Below, piece after piece: positions 53,809 to 62,659 of a DNA stretch of 64,000 nucleotides. The notes beneath the pieces are model-generated. The model saw nothing but the letters and a program-made list of their open reading frames with translations. It was not told the DNA's origin and did not search any database. Source of the stretch: Streptomyces coeruleorubidus (lineage in GTDB: Bacteria > Actinomycetota > Actinomycetes > Streptomycetales > Streptomycetaceae); contig NZ_CP023694.1 in the NCBI RefSeq assembly GCF_008705135.1, positions 5,251,001 to 5,315,000 on the forward strand, given 5' to 3'. Positions within the stretch are counted from its first letter, which is position 1. Each line of letters starts with the position of its first letter. The position numbers and the translations under genes are program-made.

Positions 53809-54441
53809 TCAGGACAGCTGCCCGTCGTAGTCCGGCAGCTTGTACGTCTTCTCGGCGTGGCCGCCCGAGAGGTCGGTGGCGCTGTTGCCGATGTTCGCGA
53901 TGATCGTGTAGCCCTTCCTCTCGACGTCGACGCGCTGGGCCGTCTTGTACTCGGCGACGTTCTTGAAGAGGTCGATGAAGTTCCGGACGTACAGGCCGGA
54001 GACCTGGTAGCCGGCCTGCTTCAGGTTGTACTCGGTGAACGAGTGGATGATGTCCGGGCGGGCGGTCACGAAGAACAGGGCGACGCCGCGCTCCTGGGCG
54101 TATCTCGCGGCCTCCAGGACCGGCTTGTTGGCCGGCTGCGGGTAGCTGAAGCCGAAGTCGGTCTCCAGCGTGGTGTTGTCGATGTCGAAGACGATGGCCT
54201 GCTTCTCGCCCGGCTTGGCGGCCGCGATCCGCTGCTTCAGGTAGGGCAGCGCCTGGTCCATCACCGCCTGGCAGTCCTTCTGCCATGTCGCGTAGTCGAC
54301 GTCAGCGGCGGCGGCCGTGGTGACCGCGGTGGCGGCACCGGCGGGGGCCGCGGCGTCGGCCGGTGCGGCCATCGCCACGAGGGCGGCTGCCGAGACGGCG
54401 GTCACTGATGCGCGGCGCAACCAGGGGCGTCGGGTCTGCAT
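53809..54441 (-). CDS. secreted HAD-family acid phosphatase
   Basis: The 210-aa protein has a twin-Arg-like or Sec signal (residues 1-30, ending ADAAAPAG) and a class-B/subclass IIIB HAD domain with the nucleophile motif FDIDNTTLE (D-x-D-x-T), FFVTARPD, and NIGNSATDL. It would release phosphate from extracellular substrates; class is by motif only. It is convergent with clpC and has a long upstream region. Confidence 0.87.
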   Translation of the reverse strand: MQTRRPWLRRASVTAVSAAALVAMAAPADAAAPAGAATAVTTAAAADVDYATWQKDCQAVMDQALPYLKQRIAAAKPGEKQAIVFDIDNTTLETDFGFSYPQPANKPVLEAARYAQERGVALFFVTARPDIIHSFTEYNLKQAGYQVSGLYVRNFIDLFKNVAEYKTAQRVDVERKGYTIIANIGNSATDLSGGHAEKTYKLPDYDGQLS

Positions 54442-54881
54442 GTCGTGGGGGTCCTCTCACGTCCGTGACGCTGTCAACATGTCGTGTGCATGTTCGTGGG
54501 CGAGGGTGGCGCGAGGGGAACCGTAGGGTTACCGAACGGTAGGTGCATAGAGGCGTGCGCCACATTTCCGGAATGGCCGAAGAGGGTCCCCGGTGACATG
54601 CGGCACAGGCGATATGTCCGTTACTAGGCGGAATAGTGCTGAACGGGTCGGGAGGAAAGGGATTCTTGGCCCGTGGGTCGGGGTGAAGTGCGCTGTAGTG
54701 CGCTGATTCGTCCCGAATGAGTGCCATGTCAAGAGACGTAGAACACTGCCCTAAGTTACTAACTTAGGCCGTAGATCACGCTTTTGGGAGTTTGTCGGAC
54801 TTCGGGTTACCAAGGGATGGCCATTCGGCGAGCGACTGTGCGCCGGGTGGTTTTCTCCGTCCCCTTCCCCATGAGGTTTCG
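54442..54881. other. divergent region between HAD phosphatase and M23 peptidase
   Basis: This 440-bp region has no supported gene. It contains the perfect palindrome CCTAAGTTA C TAACTTAGG at 54750-54768, about 114 bp before the M23 start, and an AT-rich stretch at 54720-54790 where promoters are likely. The leader between the palindrome and the M23 start can form local hairpins (for example AGGGATGG near 54821 against CCGTCCCCTT near 54857). Confidence 0.5.
54750..54768. promoter_or_regulatory. 19-bp perfect palindrome upstream of the M23 peptidase gene
   Basis: Two 9-bp arms, CCTAAGTTA and TAACTTAGG, flank a single C. It lies between divergent genes in an AT-rich patch and looks like the operator of a dimeric regulator. 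I cannot assign the regulator. Confidence 0.6.
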
Positions 54882-55595
54882 ATGTCCCAGCGCGTCACGT
54901 CCCGTTCCTTCCGTACGTCCCAGCTCCGCACCCGTGCGACCGTGCTGGCCGCCGGCCTCGGCGTCTCGGTCGCACTGGGAGCCGGGGTCGCGTCCGCCGC
55001 CGACACCACGGCCGCGTCCGGTGCCGCCAGTGCCGTCCAGGCGCAGGCCGCCGCCCAGGCCAAGGCCGCCAAGGCCGAGGCTGCGAAGGCCGAGAAGGCC
55101 GCCAAGGCCGCCGCCGTGAAGAAGGCGGCCGCCGCCAAGAAGGCCGCCGTGAAGAAGGCCGCGAAGAAGGCCACGCCGTCCTGGGTCGACCCGGTGAAGA
55201 AGTACAAGCTCTCCGCGAGCTTCGCCCAGAACGGCGGCATGTGGCAGTCCACCCACAGCGGGCAGGACTTCGCCGTGCCGAGCGGCACCCAGGTCGTCGC
55301 CGCCCACGGCGGCACCGTCGTCAAGGCCGGCGGCAACGGCGCCGGTGACGGCCCCGCGTACGGCAACGCCGTCGTGATCAAGCACGGCAACGGCACGTAC
55401 TCGCAGTACGCCCACCTGTCGAAGGTCAAGGTGAGCATCGGCCAGGTCGTCAAGACCGGCCAGGAGATAGCCCGGTCCGGCAACACCGGCAACTCGAGCG
55501 GTCCGCACCTGCACTTCGAGATCCGTACGACCGCCAACTACGGCTCGGCGGTCGACCCGGTGAAGTTCCTGCGCGCCAAGGGCGTCAAGGTCTGA
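54882..55595 (+). CDS. secreted M23 family metallopeptidase
   Basis: The 237-aa peptidoglycan hydrolase has a signal peptide (residues 1-40, ending GVASAA), an Ala/Lys-rich linker (about 41-98) and an M23 (LytM) domain with the zinc ligands HSGQDFAVP (H and D) and PHLHFEIR (HxH). It would cut peptide cross-links in the wall. ATG 54882 follows GAGG. Its stop is 6 bp from the convergent TetR gene. Confidence 0.92.
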   Translation: MSQRVTSRSFRTSQLRTRATVLAAGLGVSVALGAGVASAADTTAASGAASAVQAQAAAQAKAAKAEAAKAEKAAKAAAVKKAAAAKKAAVKKAAKKATPSWVDPVKKYKLSASFAQNGGMWQSTHSGQDFAVPSGTQVVAAHGGTVVKAGGNGAGDGPAYGNAVVIKHGNGTYSQYAHLSKVKVSIGQVVKTGQEIARSGNTGNSSGPHLHFEIRTTANYGSAVDPVKFLRAKGVKV

Positions 55596-55601
55596 CGATC
55601 C

Positions 55602-56186
55602 CTAGGAGCCCTGGGCTCCCCGGTGGGCCTGGGTCACCAGGTCCGTGGCGACCTCGCGGACGGCTTTGTTCTTGTCCTCGGGGTCGCCTTCCAGGTCCTG
55701 GAGCAGGAACATCCCGGCGTGCAGCGTGAAGATCGCGCTCACGCAGCGCACCTGGTCGACCATGTCGGCGTCCGGGTCGATGATGATGTCGCGCAGGCTG
55801 CGGATCCGCTCCTTGAAGGAGTCGCCGATCCGCAGCTCCCGCACCGTCGCCTGGTTGTCGTGCATGAAGCGGAACAGCGGCGCGGCGCCGTACAGGGTCT
55901 CCGCGTAACGGCGGACGATCTCCTGCTTGGTGTCGAGCGTGTGCGGCTGCTGCCGCCCCCACTCGATCAGTTCCTCGATCGGCTTCGTGAGGTCCTCGAA
56001 GATGCTGACGAGGATCTCTTCCTTGGTCTTGAAGTGGTAGTAGAGCGCCGCCTTGGTGACCTCCAGGCGTTCCGCGATCTCGCGCAGGGAGGTCTTCTCG
56101 TAGCCCTGGTCCGCGAAGAGTTCGAGGGCCACGTCCTGGATGCGCTGGCGGGTGTCCCCGCGGCGCCGCTTCCTGGTGCCGTCCAT
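55602..56186 (-). CDS. TetR family repressor of the adjacent MFS exporter
   Basis: The 194-aa regulator has an N-terminal HTH (ALELFADQGYEKTSLREIAERLEVTKAALYYHF; shown in the family pattern) and a ligand domain in the rest. It is divergent from an EmrB/QacA-type MFS gene and shares an operator region with a large inverted repeat, the classical arrangement for drug-inducible efflux. ATG 56186 is used; ATG 56198 touches the GGAGG ribosome site and ATG 56222 lies on the operator side. Confidence 0.9.
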   Translation of the reverse strand: MDGTRKRRRGDTRQRIQDVALELFADQGYEKTSLREIAERLEVTKAALYYHFKTKEEILVSIFEDLTKPIEELIEWGRQQPHTLDTKQEIVRRYAETLYGAAPLFRFMHDNQATVRELRIGDSFKERIRSLRDIIIDPDADMVDQVRCVSAIFTLHAGMFLLQDLEGDPEDKNKAVREVATDLVTQAHRGAQGS

Positions 56187-56225
56187 GGTGCCGCCCATCC
56201 TCCTACGCCGCTCCCTTTCCATAAA

Positions 56226-56295
56226 ACTTACTTGACGCCCGGCTAGTTCCGCGGCTAGCTTCCGAGTGTAGTCACTAGCCGGTCGGCAAGTAAGT
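56226..56295. promoter_or_regulatory. TetR operator: 21-bp inverted repeats around the MFS promoter
   Basis: The arms at 56226-56246 and 56275-56295 start ACTTACTTG and end CAAGTAAGT, differing at only two positions. Between and over them lies a promoter for the MFS gene: TTGACG (56232-56237), an 18-bp spacer, and TAGCTT (56256-56261). Repressor bound at the left arm would block the -35 directly. Confidence 0.75.
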
Positions 56296-56322
56296 AGCGG
56301 TAGCTGGGGGAGTGGGAAAGCG

Positions 56323-57918
56323 ATGGCGGACACGACGGACACACCGGCGGTCGGCGCCGACACCGACACCGGGGGGAAACGGCCGAAGAGCGTGCGGGTC
56401 GTGCTGCTCGCGTTGATGATCGCGATGATGCTCGCGATGCTCGACAACATGATCATCGGTACGGCGATGCCGACGATCGTCGGTGAACTGGGCGGCCTCG
56501 AACACCTCTCGTGGGTGGTCACCGCCTACACGCTCGCGACCGCGGCCTCCACCCCGCTGTGGGGCAAGCTCGGCGACATGTACGGCCGCAAGGGCATGTT
56601 CATGTCTTCCATCGTCCTCTTCCTGATCGGCTCGGCGCTCAGCGGCATGGCCCAGAACATGGGCGAGCTGATCGGCTTCCGCGCGATCCAGGGCCTCGGC
56701 GCCGGCGGTCTGATGGTCGGCGTCATGGCGATCATCGGTGACCTGATCCCGCCCCGGGAGCGTGGCAAGTACCAGGGCATGATGGCCGGCGTCATGGCGC
56801 TGGCGATGATCGGCGGCCCGCTGGTCGGCGGCACGATCACCGACCACTGGGGCTGGCGCTGGGCGTTCTACATCAACCTGCCGCTCGGCGTGGTCGCGCT
56901 GGTCGCCGTCAGTGTCGTGCTGCACCTGCCGAAGAAGCGGTCCGAGGCGCGGATCGACTACCTGGGCGCCGCCCTGCTGACCGTCGGCATCACCGCGATC
57001 GTGCTCGTCACCACCTGGGGCGGCACGGAGTACGCCTGGACATCCGCGCGGATCATGGAGCTGATCGGCATCGGGGTCGCCGCACTCGTCGGGTTCGTGT
57101 TCTGGCAGACCAAGGCGGCCGAGCCGGTGGTGCCGCTGCACATCTTCCGCAGCCGCAACTTCACGCTGATGTCGGTCATCGGCTTCATCACCGGGTTCGT
57201 GATGTTCGGCGCGACGCTGTTCCTGCCGCTGTACCAGCAGTCCGTGCAGGGTGCCTCCGCGACGAACTCCGGGCTGCTCCTCCTGCCGATGCTCGGCGCG
57301 ATGCTGGTGACCTCGATGGTCGCCGGACGGGTCACCACGAACACCGGCCGGTACAAGGTGTTCCCGATTCTCGGCAGCGTCCTGATGACCGTCGGCCTCT
57401 ACCTCCTGTCCACGATGGACACGGGGACCTCGCGGTTCACGTCCGGCGTCTTCATGGCCGTGGTCGGCTTCGGCATGGGCTGCCTGATGCAGATCACGAT
57501 GCTGGTCGCGCAGAACAGCGTGGAGATGAAGGACATGGGCGTCGCGTCCTCGTCCACCACCCTCTTCCGCACCCTCGGCTCCTCCTTCGGCGTCGCGATC
57601 ATGGGCGCGCTGTTCAACAACCGCGTCCAGGACGTCATGTCCGAGCGGGGCGGTGCGCTGGGCTCCAAGATCACCGAGCAGTCGGCACAGCTCGACGCCA
57701 AGAGCCTGGAGAAGCTTCCGGTACTGGTCCGGGAGGCGTACCAGCACGCGGTGTCCGCCGGCACGCACTCGGCGTTCCTGCTGGGAGCCGTGGTGGCGGT
57801 GGTTGCCCTGGTGGCGGCCGTGTTCGTCAAGGAGGTCCCGCTCAAGGGGGCGGGGCCGAAGGCGGAGGACGAGCCGGACGCCCCGGCGACGCAGCCGCCC
57901 GTGGCGGAGGCCGTCTGA
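56323..57918 (+). CDS. MFS drug exporter, DHA2 (EmrB/QacA) family
   Basis: The 531-aa protein has fourteen predicted helices and the family motifs: LDNMIIGTAMPTIVGELGG in helix 1, the motif A region GKLGDMYGRKGMF, and PLVGGTITDHWGWRWAFYI (motif C/DHA2). It should export cationic or amphipathic drugs by proton exchange. It is controlled by the divergent TetR. The C-terminal tail is acidic and Pro-rich. Confidence 0.93.
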   Translation: MADTTDTPAVGADTDTGGKRPKSVRVVLLALMIAMMLAMLDNMIIGTAMPTIVGELGGLEHLSWVVTAYTLATAASTPLWGKLGDMYGRKGMFMSSIVLFLIGSALSGMAQNMGELIGFRAIQGLGAGGLMVGVMAIIGDLIPPRERGKYQGMMAGVMALAMIGGPLVGGTITDHWGWRWAFYINLPLGVVALVAVSVVLHLPKKRSEARIDYLGAALLTVGITAIVLVTTWGGTEYAWTSARIMELIGIGVAALVGFVFWQTKAAEPVVPLHIFRSRNFTLMSVIGFITGFVMFGATLFLPLYQQSVQGASATNSGLLLLPMLGAMLVTSMVAGRVTTNTGRYKVFPILGSVLMTVGLYLLSTMDTGTSRFTSGVFMAVVGFGMGCLMQITMLVAQNSVEMKDMGVASSSTTLFRTLGSSFGVAIMGALFNNRVQDVMSERGGALGSKITEQSAQLDAKSLEKLPVLVREAYQHAVSAGTHSAFLLGAVVAVVALVAAVFVKEVPLKGAGPKAEDEPDAPATQPPVAEAV

Positions 57919-57923
57919 CCCGG

Positions 57924-57976
57924 CCGCATGACGAAGGCCCCCGGGGCGGAGAACCCCGGGGGCCTTCGTCATGCGG
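57924..57976 (+). terminator. long hairpin terminator after the MFS gene
   Basis: A perfect 23-bp stem (57924-57946 with 57954-57976) with a 7-nt loop lies just after the MFS stop. The unusual length suggests it may also be an inverted-repeat remnant. There is no T-run after it. Confidence 0.7.
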
Positions 57977-58025
57977 TCCGGTCGCACAGACCTCACTGTC
58001 AGACCCCCGTGCCACCATCGGATCC

Positions 58026-58460
58026 ATGGACAAGATGCGGCAGGTGCGCCTGGCCAAGGACGCCATGGACCGGGACTGGGCCGATCCGGACCTGGACCTG
58101 GGCGCCGTGGCCGCACACGCCGGGTACTCGCGGTATCACTTCATCCGCGCCTTCAAGGAGGCGTACGGCGAGACCCCCGGGCAGTACCTCACGCACCGCC
58201 GCATAGAACGCGCCGAGGACCTGCTGCGCACGGCGAACCTCTCGGTGACGGAGATCTGCCACCTGGTCGGCTTCAGCAGCGTGGGCACGTTCTCGGCCCG
58301 GTTCAAGGCGTGGACCGGCCTGACGCCCAGCGAGTACCGGACGAAGCACGTGGGCCGCGGAGCGGCACTCATACCGGGCTGCTACGCCATGCTGTGGGCC
58401 GGCGGCTTCCGGTCGGCACCCGGCCCAGGGCAGCAGCGCAATTCCGGAGAAGCGGGCTGA
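58026..58460 (+). CDS. AraC-type HTH regulator, single domain
   Basis: The 144-aa protein is only the AraC DNA-binding part: two HTH units (DLGAVAAHAGYSRYHFIRAFK and VTEICHLVGFSSVGTFSARF) followed by a variable C-terminal 40 residues. No N-terminal ligand domain is present. It lies 62 bp upstream of a VOC protein gene in the same orientation and may control it. Confidence 0.88.
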   Translation: MDKMRQVRLAKDAMDRDWADPDLDLGAVAAHAGYSRYHFIRAFKEAYGETPGQYLTHRRIERAEDLLRTANLSVTEICHLVGFSSVGTFSARFKAWTGLTPSEYRTKHVGRGAALIPGCYAMLWAGGFRSAPGPGQQRNSGEAG

Positions 58461-58522
58461 CACCCCCGCTGCCTACGGTGGCAGGGCACGCACGAACCGG
58501 CCCCGACCAGCAGGAGCACGCC

Positions 58523-58969
58523 ATGATCAAGGGTCTCGCCATCTCGACCGTCTGGGTCCTCGACCAGGACCGGGCCAAGGAGTTCTACACCGAGAAACTG
58601 GGCCTGGAGGTCCGTACGGACATGACCATGGGCGAGGGCGGCATGCGCTGGCTCACCGTCGGCTCGCCCGACCAGCCCGACGTCGAGCTCACGCTGATGG
58701 TGCCCGGCGGGCCCGCGATGGACCCAGAGTCCGCCGAGATGGTCCGGAAGCTGGTGACGAAGGGCGCGCTCGGCGCGGGCGTGCTGACCACCGACGACAT
58801 CCACGGCGACTACAAGAAGCTCAAGGACCGGGGTGTGGAGTTCCTCCAGGAGCCGCAGGAGCGCCCGTACGGCACGGAGGCGCTGTTCCGCGACGACTCC
58901 GGCAACTGGTTCTCCTTCACGCAGCCCCGGGAGGGCGGACTCGACCTGGACCAGGACTGGACCTGCTGA
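58523..58969 (+). CDS. VOC/glyoxalase superfamily protein
   Basis: The 148-aa protein begins ISTVWVLDQDRAKEFYTEKLG, the first betaalphabetabetabeta module of the vicinal oxygen chelate fold, and ends with DSGNWFSFTQPRE, the usual metal-ligand glutamate region. It could be a dioxygenase, glyoxalase or binding protein; the substrate is unknown. ATG 58523 follows CAGGAG. The upstream AraC-type regulator may regulate it. Confidence 0.88.
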   Translation: MIKGLAISTVWVLDQDRAKEFYTEKLGLEVRTDMTMGEGGMRWLTVGSPDQPDVELTLMVPGGPAMDPESAEMVRKLVTKGALGAGVLTTDDIHGDYKKLKDRGVEFLQEPQERPYGTEALFRDDSGNWFSFTQPREGGLDLDQDWTC

Positions 58970-58982
58970 CCACCGCGAGGGA

Positions 58983-60338
58983 CTACGTCCCCGACCCCGG
59001 CAGCATCGGATAACTCCCCGTGTTCGTCGGCGCGTGCTCCGGCAGCCACAGCACGGCGACCGCGCCTTCGGCGGGCAGATGCTCCGGTGTCCCGGGTGTG
59101 CGGACGTTCCGGAAGGTCAGCCGGGCGCCCATCACCCGGGCCTGGCCGGCCGCGATGGTCAGACCGAGGCCGTGGCCGTGCCCGGCCCGGTCCTTGCTGC
59201 CGGTGCGGAAGCGGCTCGGCCCCTCGGCGAGCAGGTCCTCGGGGAAGCCGGGCCCGTGGTCGCGGACCCGGATGACCCGGCCCTCGACGGTGACCTCGAT
59301 GGGCGGCTTGCCGTGCCGGGCCGCGTTGGCGAGCAGGTTGAACAGCACCCGCTCCAGGCGCCTCGGGTCGGTGGTGACCTCCGACTCGTGCACGATCCGC
59401 ACCTCGACGTCCGGGTCCTTGGCAGCCACCCGCCGGGCGACGAACTCGCCCAGCATGATGTCCTGGAGCTCGGCCCGCTCGGAGGCCCCGTCCAGCCGGG
59501 CCACCTCCAGCACGTCCTCCACGAGCGTGCGCATCGCCTTCGCCCGGTCCAGCACCAGCTCGGTCGGGCGCCCCGGCGGCAGCAGTTCCGCGGCGGTCAG
59601 CAGCCCGGTCACCGGTGTGCGCAGCTCGTGCGCGATGTCGGCGGTGACCCGCCGCTCGGCCTCGATCCGCTGGCGCAGTGTGTCCGCCATGGCGTCCACC
59701 GCGCTCGCCAGGTCGTCGGTCTCGTCCCGGACGACCCCGCCCATGGCGTCCCGCACGCGCACGTCCGTCTCGCCGCCCGCGAGCTGATGGGCCGCCACGG
59801 CCGCCTTGCGCAGCCGCCGCGAGAGATGCCCGCCGATGAGCACGCCGAGCGCGCTGCCGCCGAGGACGACCGCGATGGAGCCGATGAGCAGGGCCTGGTC
59901 GAGGTCCTGGAGGATGTCCGAGCTGCGGTCCGTGAAGCCCGAGTGCAGGGACATGACATGCCCGTTCTTCAGCGGCACGGCGGCCCATATGTCGGGCACG
60001 TCACCGGGCCGGTCCGCCACGTACGTCGCCCGCTGGCCCGCCTCGACCCGGTCCCGCAGCGCCGCCGGCAGGTTCGGGTCGTCGATCTTGGTGTTGGGGA
60101 AGTTCATCCGCCCGGACAGCTCGAAGTTCCGCTGGGCGATCATGATGCGCTCGTCGGCGAGGTCGCGCGCGTTGTCCAGCATCGACACCCGGGCGGCGTT
60201 GTGCACGACCAGGCTCAGCGCGACCGCCACCAGCGCCCCGACCAGCGCGATGGCCGCGCTCAGCTTCCATCTGAGGCCCGTGCGGATCCCCGCCCGCTCC
60301 AAGCCCGTGGCGACCAGGCGCCGGAAGTGCCCCCTCAT
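58983..60338 (-). CDS. cseC: cell-envelope stress sensor kinase CseC
   Basis: The 451-aa kinase has a transmembrane helix (about residues 25-47), an extracytoplasmic loop, a second helix (about 150-170), a HAMP domain, the histidine motif DIAHELRTPVTG (H237) and a HATPase domain (VRDHGPGFP, GHGLGLTIA). It belongs to the sigE-cseA-cseB-cseC operon that responds to cell-wall damage in Streptomyces. ATG 60338 is 9 bp after cseB. Confidence 0.93.
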   Translation of the reverse strand: MRGHFRRLVATGLERAGIRTGLRWKLSAAIALVGALVAVALSLVVHNAARVSMLDNARDLADERIMIAQRNFELSGRMNFPNTKIDDPNLPAALRDRVEAGQRATYVADRPGDVPDIWAAVPLKNGHVMSLHSGFTDRSSDILQDLDQALLIGSIAVVLGGSALGVLIGGHLSRRLRKAAVAAHQLAGGETDVRVRDAMGGVVRDETDDLASAVDAMADTLRQRIEAERRVTADIAHELRTPVTGLLTAAELLPPGRPTELVLDRAKAMRTLVEDVLEVARLDGASERAELQDIMLGEFVARRVAAKDPDVEVRIVHESEVTTDPRRLERVLFNLLANAARHGKPPIEVTVEGRVIRVRDHGPGFPEDLLAEGPSRFRTGSKDRAGHGHGLGLTIAAGQARVMGARLTFRNVRTPGTPEHLPAEGAVAVLWLPEHAPTNTGSYPMLPGSGT

Positions 60339-60347
60339 ATCCCCTGC

Positions 60348-61049
60348 TCAGGCCTTCAACTTGTAGCCGAAGCCGCGGACCGTCTCGATACGGTCCTGGC
60401 CGATCTTCTGCCGCAGCCGCTGCACGTGCACGTCGACGACGCGGGTGTCCCCTCCCCAGCCGTAGTCCCACACCCGCTCCAGCAGCTTGTCGCGGGAGAG
60501 CACCGTGCCCGGCGCCGTGGAGAACTCCAGCAGCAGGCGCATCTCGGTCGGCGTCAGCGCCACCGGCTGCCCGGCCCGGTGGACCTCCATGCCCTCGGTG
60601 TCGACCTCCAGGTCCCCGAAGGTCAGCACCCCGCCGTTCGGTGGCGAGGCCGGCTCCTCGGCCCGGCCGCCGCCCGCGTGCCCGAACCGGCGCAGCACCG
60701 CGCGGATCCGGGCGACCAGGACGGCACCGTCGAACGGCTTGGTCACATAGTCGTCGGCCCCCGCCTCCAGACCCAGCACGACGTCGATGGAGTCGGCCCG
60801 CGCCGACAGCATGATGACCGGCACGGTCGACTCGTCCCGGATACGGCGGCACAGGCTGACCCCGTCGAGGCCGGGAACCATGACGTCCAGCAGCGCGATG
60901 TCGGGGCGGTCCGCCCGGAACGCCTCCAGGCCCGACAGTCCGTCGGGCATGGCGGTGACCACGAAGCCGTCCCGTTCCAGGGCGAGCTGCGTGGCCTCAC
61001 GGATGACGTCGTCGTCCTCGACGAACAGGACGTGGGTCTGGTCTGCCAT
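60348..61049 (-). CDS. cseB: response regulator CseB
   Basis: The 233-aa OmpR-type regulator has a receiver (VLFVEDDDVIREATQLAL; D55 in ALLDVMVPG; Lys in VTKPF) and a C-terminal winged helix (LTPTEMRLLLEF, RVVDVHVQRLRQKIG). It activates the sigE promoter in response to CseC in S. coelicolor. ATG 61049 gives the known length; the gene follows cseA on the minus strand with a 138-bp gap. Confidence 0.94.
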   Translation of the reverse strand: MADQTHVLFVEDDDVIREATQLALERDGFVVTAMPDGLSGLEAFRADRPDIALLDVMVPGLDGVSLCRRIRDESTVPVIMLSARADSIDVVLGLEAGADDYVTKPFDGAVLVARIRAVLRRFGHAGGGRAEEPASPPNGGVLTFGDLEVDTEGMEVHRAGQPVALTPTEMRLLLEFSTAPGTVLSRDKLLERVWDYGWGGDTRVVDVHVQRLRQKIGQDRIETVRGFGYKLKA

Positions 61050-61187
61050 CCCGGTGCTCTCAGTCCTCGTGTGATTCGTGGGGTGCGTTCTGTCGTGTTC
61101 TCTCTGAGGGACGCACGGTCCATGTGATGCGTTCACCGAGGGATCGGTCCGAGCGGCCCGATCGGTTCACGCGCCCTCGCGCCCGGG

Positions 61188-61844
61188 TCAGCTCGCGGGC
61201 TCCGGCGTGGGGGTGTCGCCGACGACCTTCCCGTAGTCGTTGTGCGTGCGGTACTCCTCGTCGAACCGGCCGGAGGTCCAGCGGTACGTGATCACGTTCT
61301 CCCCGGAGGGACTCGACACCGGGTCGCCCTTGTCGTACACCTGCTTGGTCACGACCAGGTCGCCGCGGTCGATCTCCGCGTAGACCGGGGGTTCCTCGGC
61401 CTTGAACACATTCTGGTACGAGCCGTCCTGCTCGCGGTACACGTAACTGCCGACACCCACCGCGTCACCGCAGGTCAGCACGTTGACGACGACATCGTCG
61501 GCGGACCCGCCGGTCATGTTGCCGTAGGACACGTCGACGGGGTACTCGTCGGCGACGCACGGCTTCAGCTCGCGCTTCACCTCGGGGGAGACCTTCGGGT
61601 CGTCCTTGACGAGCCGGACGGCGTCGACCGTGTCGGGCGTCTTCGACGGCGCGGCGGACGGTGTGGCGGCGGCGGCCCCTGCCACCGAGTCGGAGTGCGC
61701 CGGGCCCTCGTCACGGGCGCCGGTGCCGCCCGCGCCGCACGCGGACGCGAAAAGGCCGAGGGCGGCGAGCACGGCCAGCGCCGTACTCACCGCCTGGATG
61801 CTGGCCCGGGGCCGTGCAGACCCCTCGCCGGTCAGGCCGCGCAC
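61188..61844 (-). CDS. cseA: lipoprotein CseA, modulator of the SigE response
   Basis: The 218-aa protein has an N-terminal lipobox region (AALGLFASAC, Cys about 36) and an extracytoplasmic domain. In S. coelicolor CseA is a lipoprotein that dampens the signalling through CseC. GTG 61844 overlaps the end of sigE by 13 bp, so the two are coupled. The sequence up to the lipobox is basic, as expected for export. Confidence 0.9.
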   Translation of the reverse strand: MRGLTGEGSARPRASIQAVSTALAVLAALGLFASACGAGGTGARDEGPAHSDSVAGAAAATPSAAPSKTPDTVDAVRLVKDDPKVSPEVKRELKPCVADEYPVDVSYGNMTGGSADDVVVNVLTCGDAVGVGSYVYREQDGSYQNVFKAEEPPVYAEIDRGDLVVTKQVYDKGDPVSSPSGENVITYRWTSGRFDEEYRTHNDYGKVVGDTPTPEPAS

Positions 61845-62371
61845 CGCTCCCGCTCCTCACGCTCCAGCGCGCGTGCGTCCAGATCGCGGGACTCCAGCTC
61901 CTCGCGGAGCCGGGCGAGCGCCCGGTGCAGCGTGCTCTTGACCGTTCCGGCCGACATGCCGAGGGCGGCGGCCGTCTCCTCTGTGGACATCTGCTCCCAG
62001 TGTCGCAGCACGACGACACTGCGCTGCTTCGGGGCGAGCACCTTCATGATGTCCATCAGCAGGGCGCGGTCCGCGTGCTGCTCGGTGGCGTCGTCGACCG
62101 AGGCGTCCGGGAGCTGCTCGGTCGGCACCTCCTCCAGCTTGCGGGCCCGCCACCACTCCGTTCGCGTGTTGATCATCACCCGGCGCAGGTAGGCGTCCGC
62201 CAGCCGCTTGTCCTCGATGGTCTCCCAGCGGCCGTACGTCCGTACCAGCGCGGTCTGGAGCAGGTCCTGCGCGTCCGTCGGGTCCGGGACCAGACGGCGG
62301 GCACTGCGCAGCAGCGCGTCCTGCCGAGTGCGGACGTACTCCTCGAACTCGAGCACCTCGCCCTGCGCCAT
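61832..62371 (-). CDS. sigE: ECF sigma factor SigE
   Basis: The 179-aa ECF sigma has region 2 (DAQDLLQTALVRTYGRW) and region 4 (LAPKQRSVVVLRHWEQMSTEETAAALGMSAGTVKS). It directs transcription of envelope-stress genes and is first in the operon with cseA, cseB and cseC. ATG 62371 follows GGAAGGCGG. It matches SigE of S. coelicolor closely over the whole length, as I recall it, so the assignment is firm. Confidence 0.95.
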   Translation of the reverse strand: MAQGEVLEFEEYVRTRQDALLRSARRLVPDPTDAQDLLQTALVRTYGRWETIEDKRLADAYLRRVMINTRTEWWRARKLEEVPTEQLPDASVDDATEQHADRALLMDIMKVLAPKQRSVVVLRHWEQMSTEETAAALGMSAGTVKSTLHRALARLREELESRDLDARALEREERERCAA

Positions 62372-62659
62372 GGTGAACCGCCTTCCGCTTCCCCGTTACG
62401 GCCGGCTCCCCGCCGTCCGTGCACTGCCTGTGTTCCTTGGTGGTCCCGTGTCTTCCGGGAACGAAATTGAAGGTACGGAGGCGTTGTCACGGCACTGTCC
62501 GAAGCAGCCTTCGGCTAGCACTCGGCTGTCCGTCGGTTGTGTAACGGACGGGGGAACGGGGCATGGCAGTGGGCGTGTTGGGGTTGATTCAGGGTGATTT
62601 GTCCACCCCGATCACTGTGACGGGCGGCGACCCGCGTCTGTGACCTGGCTGTCCGTACG
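62372..62659. other. sigE promoter region
   Basis: This 288-bp gap between mutY and sigE (both minus strand) holds no gene. In S. coelicolor the main sigE promoter needs CseB. A TACCTT -10-like word occurs on the minus strand near 62470, but I could not place a -35 or a CseB site reliably. Confidence 0.45.

Noticed and set aside
54770..54881. ydaO (c-di-AMP) riboswitch upstream of the M23 gene
   Set aside because: The region can fold, but I do not see the conserved GGGGAACC and CCCGACAGCTAACC-like blocks expected for that riboswitch.
59020..61127. Long plus-strand ORFs opposite cseC and cseB
   Set aside because: Shadow frames; the minus-strand proteins show full kinase and response-regulator motifs.
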